Source: Gerris lacustris (Eukaryota > Arthropoda > Insecta > Hemiptera > Gerridae). Taken from it: a DNA stretch of 64,000 nucleotides. The position numbers were made by a program, and so were the translations under genes. The stretch is from positions 44,506,329 to 44,570,328 of the forward strand of contig OX578282.1 in NCBI GenBank assembly GCA_951217055.1, given 5' to 3'. Under the pieces are notes generated by a model. The model was given only the letters and a program-made list of their open reading frames with translations. It did no database searches and had not been told where the DNA came from. This document shows, one piece after another, positions 59,088 through 64,000 of this stretch; position 1 is the first letter of the stretch; every line of letters begins with the position of its first letter.

Positions 59088-62000
59088 ATTACTTAATTCA
59101 CTTTAAGATAGATTTATTTGCTGTTATTAATTTTGCTGCTTGGAAGTATAGAATTAAAATGTCAAAACTGCTTATTACATTTAACTTGAGTGAATAGGAG
59201 AGAAGAATAAGTATTAAATACAATTTTTTTTCTCCCTAACTTTCTGGAAATATTCATTTATGAAATGAGATGTGTTTTTTACTTAACATTTTAATAAGGT
59301 AAAAATGCAATTATTTTGTTGTTTAAAAAAAATGTTCCTTAATATACAATTATTAAAACAAAATTTGGCATTAAAGATTGGAGGTTTTTTTACTTTGCAT
59401 ATCCTCTTCCTGTGAATATCAGTTGGAGAAACTGTCTCATTTCTTGGATTTGAACCAGGTATGTTGGAATTAGGACTGTGGTTTCAAGCAAGTGATTTAA
59501 ACACTCAGCCACTCTGAAACCTTTTTAAATTATTTTTGTCTTTGATACGAATTTTAAAGTTATCTTTAAATTGAATTTAATAATAGTATGTCAATTGGTT
59601 TAACTTAGGGGCAGGCAACCTTTTTGTCTATAGGGTGCAATACAAGATTTAAATCACCGAGGGGGCACACAAAAAAAATGGTCAACACTTTAAAAAAATT
59701 GTAATATCTATAGGTAATCATCAAAGGTGCATCATCACAACTTCCCTTAACCTTTTTTGGGCATACATTCAAAGAGAAAAAAAAACTCAACAATTTTAGT
59801 TATATCATTAGTTAGGGCACTTAGATTAGTTAGATCCCTGGTTTAACTAATCTACCTTCTCAAGTCTTAAACAATAATAAATAAATATTTGCATTTGATT
59901 GTTGCAGAAGAGGAACTGGTGAGTAGTGGGCTGGGAGAAAGTGGTAGACCACCTGAGGAACCAGTCAGCATGCCTCCTGGTCTTCCAGCACCTGATTGTA
60001 CTGATCTACCTGCATTCTCACATAGAAATCCGGCTTATCGCTCTGCTAACCCTACGCTACCTTCCTCCAAATCTAGCAATCAGGTAATAACTCTTTTTCT
60101 TTACGTACTTAGGTAAACCACTGATATCACTGGGTTAATGAATAACAATGTCATGTTTAATAATAATGGCAATGTCATTATTTTTCTAAAAATCTATCTC
60201 GTATCTTCTGTACAAGTCTCAGGTTACTGTGAAGTTCCAATTTTTAATTTGAGGAATGCTATAAATTATTATTTTGTATAAACATTTAATTGAATTGGAA
60301 TTCTATTAAATAAATTGATGTTCACTGATCTTTCTACAGTGAGGGAAGGAAGCTTTCTTTGTCAGTAGCCTAAGTTAATGCAGTAATCTTTCTTTATCTT
60401 TATATTATCAGGATTGTTATTAAGTTTAATCTAAAATGGTACTAATATTCCTAATGTAGCTGAATGGCAAAGCATTGTAGTTGAAAAGCGTATATGATAA
60501 CAATCCCCTCTCTTTAGAATAATATGTCGACCAATAAAGATTTTTTTATTATTTCTATCTATTATTGTTTAGCTTATCTCTGTCAAAGTGGAACTATTTA
60601 ATTCTTCTCTCATTTTATACTATGATCCTATTTTATTTATGTGTTGGATAAGTTAAACTTCAATTTGTAGTGCAAACTATTTATTACTAGTAATAAGTAG
60701 GTCTATCTATATTAATAAGCTAAAAAGTAGTTTAATACATTTTTTTTTTTTGTCTTTGTTTAATTGAATAGTGGTAAACATTTTTTTTTTTAAATTTCTG
60801 TATTGCCTTAATAAAATCATTTTTGTTTAAATCTGTTGTTTTATATCATTCTCATGGTAAGGAATAATTTTATAACTCTATTATTAGACTTTGTGACAAT
60901 ACTTTTTAATGTAGCATTCTGGTAACAACAAGACCTTCTGTTTCTAAGGGTAAACATTTAATACCAGCCCTTTAGGCACCACCTTTAACACCAATAATAG
61001 CTAAAAACTAAAGAAATTTTAAAGTTATTAGTTATTACTCATTCATAATTTATAATTATAATTATTCTTAACTTTAACTATCGATTTCAAGCCACCCCTC
61101 TAATTAAGCTGCACTGAGGTTTTAAAACTTTAAAATTGGGAAAAAAATATATGCCATCTGAACCTTTGAAATGGATCTCCCGATTTCTGTCCCCGCCAAA
61201 TCGGCCCCTGCGAAGTCATACAGTTTTCTATAGGAAATGACATTCCACCCTGCCGATTGAAATTTACAGACAGCTTTGCGAAGTTTATGGAGAGGGATGT
61301 ATGGAAATAAAAAAAATGTGAAATGGATCTGTGAGCTTCGACAGGGCTGGACAAATATTCATGATGAAGAGTGAAGTGAACCAACAACATCCGTCACAGA
61401 TGAGATGGGGGTTGTTAAACTTAAAAAGTTGGTGAATTGGTGCGACAAGATCAACGTGTAACTACTCGCAAACATTGTTTATTGATTCCTAACATTTCTA
61501 AAGGTTCAAACAGGCCATTTTGAATGACAAATTGATGTTCCATAAAGTTTGTGGGAGGTGGGTTCCAAGAATGTTGACGGAAGAATACAAATGACAGCGA
61601 GTGGAGGCTTCTGATCAAGTTTAGTTGGGACATAGTCCCTCCTTATAGTCAACTCATCCACCTTACAGTCTGACTTGGCACCTAGTGATTACCATCTTTT
61701 CACCTCCTTTAAAGAGCACTGGGTGGCTTTAATAATGATGAAGACTTCAAGGAATAGGTGCAAAGTTAGCTTAGTGACCTGGCGGGAGATTTCTTTGACA
61801 CTGTTTAAAAAAGTTGCCTGGAAGACTCCAAAAGTGCTTGAATCGGGAGGGCAATTACGTTGAGAAATAGTTGATAGTTTTCCTACAAAATAAAATGATT
61901 CTTATTTTTAATACATGTTTTTTCAATTTTTTAACGATATGGAGACCTTACTTATTGACCAACCCTCGTACTTACCTGATAATTTACATATGTTGTTTAC

Positions 62001-63168
62001 AGGATATGGAAGGAGGTACAGGTTGCAGTGAGCAGGATATTCCATTAGTCTGTGATGGCGAAGGTGGTGGAGGAGGTCAGGCTGGTCTTCTCAAGTGGAA
62101 AGGAGTTGTTTTCACAACTGAAGATGATACGGATACAGTTTGTGAAAGTAACGGCTCTCAGATACCACCTCCAGAACCTGCTCCATCCACACCACCAGAG
62201 TTACCCACCCAGTCTCCCGATGAACCCCTAGACCAAGAATATAAGGTAAAAATCATCAGTCAAAACTAACTTTATACGTCTTATTTGTGTGAAAGTGAGC
62301 AGGTCACATCAATTGAGTAGATGGGCCGAGTAAAGAAATCTTTGTAAAAATGGAAGAATGAGATAGTGAAAATATTTGTATAAATATGATTTGGGTCAGT
62401 CCAGATTATGAAAAAATTACCACACCACTGCTGTAATCTACACAAATTCTCAGATGGCACAAATAAGTTTTCTCCAACCCAATTATTTCATCAAACTACA
62501 CACAATTTTCAACAAAGATGAAATAAAAATCTTACATGAACAATCGGAATAAATTAAATATCTTTATACTCTATTATATTCACAGAACTTACACATTTCA
62601 CTCATTCTTTGAGTATTTATTTGTTTAATTAATAAATAACTAGCTTATGTTTGTTTACAGATAGTAATAGTAGAGTTGAATCGAGGTTGGAACAGCAGGT
62701 TAGGATTTAGTTTAGCACCGGCACCTGGTGGAGGAGGTACCATCATCAGTGCAGTGCATCGTGATAGTGTGGCATCAAGAGATGGCCGTCTTAGAGTTAA
62801 TGACAGACTCATAAATGTAAGTTTCACTGCCAACGTAATTTAGAACCTAAGTAGTAACTATGATCTAGTAAAATAAAGATCTAAGAAATAGTATACAAAT
62901 TGCACGCTCCGGTGTACCTGTCGAGTATACAAAAATGTATAAGGCCGGCTTTAGATTTACATTAATCTATAATACTTTTAAAACCAGATAAAATTTCAAC
63001 CGATAAGTTACACTCATTCTTATAACTTGTCACTTTTTTAAAAATTACATATCCTTTATTTTGCAGGTCAATGATGAGAAAATAGAAGATATGCTTACAA
63101 ACGAAGTAATCGATCTCTTAAGAAAAATACGAGGGAGTATTTGTTTAACTCTATTACGAAAACCCTAG
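46646..63168 (+). CDS. Multi-PDZ scaffold protein, PTPN13-like, 3' part of gene (10 exons)
   Basis: Joined exons: 46646-46842, 46982-47122, 49140-49292, 50136-50305, 50793-50932, 51629-51757, 59908-60083, 62003-62245, 62661-62816, 63067-63168. All introns are GT-AG, phases agree throughout, and the 534-residue product ends at TAG 63166-63168. It has three PDZ domains (carboxylate-binding loops SGLGLSV, GSLGFTL, SRLGFSL) joined by proline- and serine-rich linkers. The first PDZ ends in a VCRPPE-type strand and the second begins EFEIVMEKVNGSLGF; both resemble PDZ3 and PDZ4 of the PTPN13/PTP-BL family, which scaffolds submembrane signalling complexes. Upstream exons (FERM or earlier PDZ) are not visible in the window. 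No tyrosine-phosphatase domain follows the last PDZ, so orthology is inferred and a FRMPD2-type or other PDZ scaffold is possible. The introns, up to 8.1 kb, carry many mobile elements. Confidence 0.85.
46982..47122 (+). CDS. Exon: end of PDZ domain A and polyproline linker
   Basis: The acceptor is TATATTTTAG and the donor GGG|GTGTGT, phase 0 on both sides. It encodes helix B (EALEVLRTT) and the last strand (VKLTVCRPPE) of PDZ A. The position corresponding to the class-determining first residue of helix B is Asn, from the end of the previous exon. A linker with an uninterrupted run of eight prolines follows, then the charged stretch REHKDKPYG. Such runs are typical ligands for SH3, WW, EVH1 or profilin domains; that role is inference. 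An adjacent (GT)3 makes the exact donor slightly ambiguous. Confidence 0.85.
47390..47590 (+). repeat. Weak tRNA-like SINE in intron
   Basis: GAGTTCAAATCCC (47452-47464) is a good B-box match. An upstream TAGTAGGTATAACAGCTGG could be a diverged A box. The left side contains CCTACTATCACTG repeated in tandem. Confidence 0.4.
47719..47935 (-). repeat. tRNA-like element, left arm of intronic palindrome
   Basis: Nearly perfect reverse complement of 48096-48311. On the minus strand 47767-47843 resembles a tRNA: TAGCTCAGTTGGAAAGAGCA (A box) and GTGGTTCGAGTCCCGG (B box). The anticodon stem-loop and acceptor stem do not pair well, so it is tRNA-derived and not a functional tRNA. Confidence 0.8.
48025..48360 (+). 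mobile_element. 336-bp TIR element carrying a tRNA-like segment
   Basis: The ends are inverted repeats of about 70 bp (AAGTTTTTGGTAGTTTTCAT... mirrored by ...ATGAAAACTACCAAAAACTT), extending a few bases outside on both sides. Inside, 48186-48262 has TAGCTCAGTTGGCAAGAGCA and GGTTCGAGTCCCGG 77 bases apart overall, as in a tRNA. SINEs do not have TIRs, so this is either a tRNA segment captured by a MITE or two SINE copies joined. Confidence 0.75.
48370..49139. other. Intron sequence without recognised element
   Basis: A short (TA)n lies at 48838-48846. Nothing else was recognised. Confidence 0.4.
49140..49292 (+). CDS. Exon: first half of PDZ domain B
   Basis: The acceptor is GCTGATAG and the donor GCT|GTAAGT, phase 0 on both sides, 51 codons. 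It encodes EFEIVMEKVNGSLGFTLRKE, a GHYVRALV strand and DPRIRPGDKIVA. The order (hydrophobic strand, GSLGF loop, HYV strand, SDxRxRPGD turn) closely follows PDZ4 of PTPN13. The donor lies just before the VNG codons, a common intron position in PDZ genes that recurs in domain C of this gene. Confidence 0.9.
49293..50135. other. Intron without recognised element
   Basis: Short minus-strand ORFs occur without domains. No repeats matching the rest of the window. Confidence 0.5.
50136..50305 (+). CDS. Exon: second half of PDZ domain B and linker
   Basis: The acceptor is GTGTTTAG and the donor AG|GTATGT, with two bases of a split Arg codon carried forward. It encodes VNGCEMSGLSHEEAVAFLRQ and the last strand VRLRLYRDP, completing PDZ B. 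His at the start of helix B is the class I signature, predicting ligands with Ser or Thr at the -2 position. A Pro/Thr-rich linker follows (TPLPPHSPTRTTRTN). Confidence 0.9.
50306..50792. other. Intron without recognised element
   Basis: AT-rich; nothing was recognised. Confidence 0.5.
50793..50932 (+). CDS. Exon: serine-rich linker with basic cluster
   Basis: The acceptor is TTTGTTTACAG and the donor G|GTATGC. The exon starts with the last base of an Arg codon and ends with one base of a split Asp codon. It encodes KEAQDMLNELASRKSQSPAD, then a seven-serine run and SSPRKRRLTRTPPPQ. The SPRKRR block may be a nuclear-localisation-like or basophilic-kinase site; that is inference from composition. 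No folded domain is seen. Confidence 0.8.
51119..51310 (-). mobile_element. Ty3/BEL-type LTR with primer-binding-site remnant, in intron
   Basis: Read on the minus strand, a 192-bp segment starts TGTAAGAACTACACTC and ends GGAACATAACA. It is directly followed by TGGCGCAGTCGGTAGGAGTT, a typical LTR-retrotransposon primer-binding site. AATAAA-type signals lie inside. No coding sequence or second LTR follows, so it is a truncated or nearly solo LTR. Confidence 0.6.
51629..51757 (+). CDS. Exon: low-complexity linker
   Basis: The acceptor is CAACTTTTAG and the donor TCCG|GTAGTT, phase 1 on both sides. It encodes GSDTRRSSCTEEDYRRRPCQ followed by a Ser/Asn-rich tail. Phase agreement with the flanking exons and a composition unlike the AT-rich surroundings support it as coding. 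RRSSC is a plausible basophilic-kinase site. The next intron is 8.15 kb and almost wholly mobile-element sequence, so an unrecognised exon inside it cannot be excluded. Confidence 0.75.
51818..51884 (+). repeat. tRNA-like sequence in intron
   Basis: TGTAGCTCAGTTACTAGAGT resembles an A box with D arm and GGTTCAATTCT a B box, about 45 bp apart. The rest of the cloverleaf is degraded. It could be a tRNA pseudogene or SINE head. Confidence 0.45.
52504..53797. mobile_element. 1.29-kb non-autonomous hAT element with intact TSD
   Basis: The 8-bp duplications CATATAAT (52496-52503, 53798-53805) flank TIRs CAGGGCCGTTTCTA. Subterminal GCCGCCCTAGGCG motifs recur at both ends. No transposase. It contains a 23-C run (52556-52578), and an R8 repeat at 53100-53665 inserted within. 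The 161-codon minus-strand ORF has no recognised domain. Confidence 0.85.
53100..53665 (+). repeat. Repeat R8 with tRNA-like pol III boxes, copy 2
   Basis: It starts TACTTTCCCATGTAAAGAGA and carries the core GGGCCGATTTTGACGAAATT (about 53222-53241). A tRNA-like part has TAGCTTAAAACGCGGAC and GGTTCGATTCCCC (53500-53512), and the end is GAGAAAGTTTGTCTGAGTTG. It is nested in the hAT element and matches 12590-13168 inverted. Confidence 0.8.
53990..54340 (+). repeat. Dispersed repeat R2, diverged copy
   Basis: GAAGTTCCTTATGGCATGTT, then CGATAACTTGAGTAAAAG, TTGAAATTTGGAACAAATGT and CAATGCCCAGGATGAGTTCG. It ends ACCGCTATGAAGTGATAAAG, as in other R2 copies. Confidence 0.75.
54341..55127. other. Intron sequence without recognised element
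   Basis: At 54955-55040 a GTAAGCTGGTGT-type phrase is repeated in tandem-like fashion. Nothing else was recognised. Confidence 0.4.
56160..56720 (+). repeat. Dispersed repeat R1, copy nested in hAT
   Basis: AACCTCACCGAGGTAACTGA, CATATCTTAAAAACTACTCG, CCACATGCGCACAAACATAC and the GTAATAGGATGCGAGTAAGG tail, in R1 order. Confidence 0.8.
57440..57470. repeat. 31-T homopolymer inside the hAT element
   Basis: Flanked by TTTCACC on the left and GTGAAATT on the right, so its ends pair. Confidence 0.85.
57604..59427. other. Intron sequence with a 32-T run
   Basis: A 32-T run at 59053-59084. The rest, about 1.8 kb, shows no recognised element. Confidence 0.45.
59428..59520 (-). repeat. tRNA-Ser-like sequence in intron
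   Basis: On the minus strand AGAGTGGCTGAGTGTTTAAA, then CTTGAAACC and TGGTTCAAATCCAAG. This is the layout of a tRNA-Ser (long variable arm; TGA at the anticodon position). The acceptor stem is not preserved, so it is a pseudogene or a tRNA-Ser-derived SINE. Confidence 0.55.
59908..60083 (+). CDS. Exon: Pro/Glu-rich linker
   Basis: The acceptor is GATTGTTGCAG and the donor CAG|GTAATA. It enters in phase 1 and leaves in phase 0. It encodes an acidic start (EEELVSSGLGESG), a proline-rich centre (PPGLPAPDCTDLPAF) and RNPAYRSANPTLPSSKSSNQ. No domain is recognised; it reads as a disordered spacer between PDZ B and PDZ C. Asn-Pro-Ala-Tyr is NPxY-like (PTB-type ligand), although the first-position context is weak. 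Confidence 0.8.
60084..61239. other. Intron sequence without strong element
   Basis: A weak A-box-like TGTAGCTGAATGGCAAAGCA at 60456-60475 lacks a B box. Nothing else was recognised. Confidence 0.4.
61240..61875 (+). pseudogene. Mariner transposase relic in intron
   Basis: In pieces, the plus strand encodes mariner transposase landmarks: LCEVYGEGCMEIKK and GWTNIHDEE (N-terminal region), KLMFHKVCGRWVPRMLTEEYK and RVEAS (central region), LAPSDYHLFTSFKEHW and the end of the protein near 61860. Frameshifts and stops occur throughout and the region of the first catalytic Asp is deleted. Same sense as the host gene. Confidence 0.7.
62003..62245 (+). CDS. Exon: acidic/glycine linker before PDZ C
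   Basis: The acceptor is TTGTTTACAG and the donor AAG|GTAAAA, phase 0, 81 codons. It encodes an acidic start, a short Gly run, the hydrophobic motif GLLKWKGVVFTTEDDTDTV and a Pro/Glu-rich tail ending LDQEYK. LKWKGVVF is the only segment that looks structured and may be a conserved peptide motif; I do not recognise it. The ORF continues into the intron but the donor and phase fix the end. Confidence 0.8.
62246..62660. other. Intron without recognised element
   Basis: AT-rich; nothing recognised. Confidence 0.5.
62661..62816 (+). CDS. Exon: first half of PDZ domain C
   Basis: The acceptor is TTGTTTACAG and the donor AAT|GTAAGT, phase 0 on both sides, 52 codons. It encodes IVIVELNRGWNSRLGFSLAP, a Gly-rich loop, GTIISAVHRDSVASRDGRL and RVNDRLIN. 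The loop is SRLGF. Exon length (156 against 153), phases and the split position before VN match those of the first-half exon of PDZ B. Confidence 0.9.
63067..63168 (+). CDS. Terminal coding exon: end of PDZ domain C and stop
   Basis: The acceptor is ATTTTGCAG. It encodes VNDEKIEDMLTNEVIDLLRK, the last strand SICLTLLRKP, and TAG. Helix B starts with Thr in place of the class I His. The stop falls directly after the final PDZ strand, so no domain follows in this transcript; PTPN13 by contrast continues into a phosphatase domain. AATAAA signals follow from 63215. Confidence 0.9.
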   Translation, partial: VNDEKIEDMLTNEVIDLLRKIRGSICLTLLRKP

Positions 63169-63214
63169 TAAAACAAACATCACCGATACAATCAAAAACT
63201 CATTCCTACCAAGA

Positions 63215-63542
63215 AATAAAATACTATAATACTTCCTTCTAAAACAAAATACTTTCCTACTTTTTAGATTTTTTTTTTTTAATAACAGATTATTTTTTAA
63301 TTTTACCTTTGTTGTTCTTTTTTTAATTTTTTTAAATTGATAAATATAAAGTTTAAAAGAAATATAAGTCCTACCTATAAAATATAAAAATGTAAACTTG
63401 ATACAATGTTTTCCCCCACTTAAATCCTTTACATTATTCAAATCCTTATATTGTTTTATTAAAAAATGCATTATTTTTTCACCTACTTGATTTTTATCTA
63501 TTTTAGAATAAAATAAAAACATTTTGTGCCTAGAATAATAAA
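63215..63542 (+). terminator. Polyadenylation signals of the PDZ gene
   Basis: AATAAA occurs at 63215-63220, 63512-63517 and 63537-63542 downstream of the stop codon. The first gives a 3' UTR of about 70 nt and the later two about 390 nt. AATAAA is common in AT-rich DNA, so which is used is not known. Confidence 0.45.
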
Positions 63543-64000
63543 CGACTTTTGTATTGAATTGTATAAATGTTTGACTGTCAATTTATACTGAATAGAACTC
63601 AGGGAAAAAGAAAAGACATTTCTTCATCAAAAATAATTTTAATTTTTAAAAATATTATTTTTCCCAGCTGGTGAATCTAAACTACTAAGAATAAAAATAA
63701 AACTTTTATAATTTACTTCTTAAAACCGGCTATACCCTAAGTAATTATATAAAATTATGGACGTGTCATAAACAGATCAGAAGAGTATGTTGTCATGAAG
63801 AATATTTTTAAAGAAAATGACTCCCCGCATAAAGTAATACTTCGTTTATTAATTAAAGCAACTTTATCTATAAAATTCAGTGTCACTTACTCATGTCCTT
63901 TGCACACCTTAATGAAGCATTGGGCTTTCACCAAGCATTTTATTAGATTCTGATAGCTGCTACCTGAATTATTTAGCCCTACAATTTCCCTGCTGCAGTC
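63543..64000. other. Downstream flank of the PDZ gene
   Basis: No further gene or repeat was recognised to the end of the window. Confidence 0.4.

Noticed and set aside
63154..63522. 122-codon minus-strand ORF after the PDZ gene
   Set aside because: Lys/Phe/Ile-rich composition in the AT-rich 3' UTR region; antisense shadow.

Overview
The window is AT-rich animal nuclear DNA, most likely from an insect. The basis is GT-AG introns, jockey-, copia- and BEL/Pao-type retroelement remnants, Helitron, hAT and mariner elements, and dense microsatellites. A hemipteroid insect is my guess, but nothing in the sequence fixes the order. There are no operons, prokaryotic signals or CRISPR arrays. Only one ordinary host gene is well supported, and most of the rest is layered mobile-element sequence.

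Layout: 0.15-1.2 kb holds a jockey-like retrotransposon relic split by a small hAT-like insertion with an 8-bp target duplication. 2-9 kb holds small TIR elements, a perfect 62-bp palindrome and diverged repeats. 9.8-10.3 kb (minus) holds a short ORF resembling the N-terminus of tyrosine-recombinase (Crypton)-type proteins, with a MITE inside its 3' half. 11.4-14.8 kb holds repeats and a second jockey RT relic with a damaged active site. 15.3-16.1 kb is a 32-bp minisatellite of about 24 units. 16.4-26.8 kb is a (TA)n tract followed by head-to-tail Helitron-type copies ending in identical GC hairpins, with decayed PIF1-helicase tails and a nested 1.1-kb TIR element. 27-46 kb is a mosaic of dispersed repeats, a copia relic, two inverted repeat pairs, and a young gag-only LTR element at 41.47-42.76 kb (LTRs differing at one base, 5-bp TSD).

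46.6-63.2 kb (plus) is the 3' part of a multi-PDZ scaffold gene. Ten exons with consistent splice phases encode 534 residues: three PDZ domains, proline- and serine-rich linkers and a stop. The first two PDZ domains and their spacing resemble PDZ3-PDZ4 of PTPN13 (PTP-BL). The reading frame ends after the last PDZ domain, so this transcript has no phosphatase domain. Its introns hold two hAT elements with intact TSDs, a foldback element, a mariner relic, an LTR and a palindromic pair of tRNA-like elements.

The most unusual observations are the recent gag-only LTR element, the tandem Helitron array seated in TA repeats, the intronic palindrome of tRNA-like TIR elements, and a roughly 20-bp core shared by several otherwise different repeat families. 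All family assignments come from reading translations and DNA by eye, without database searches.
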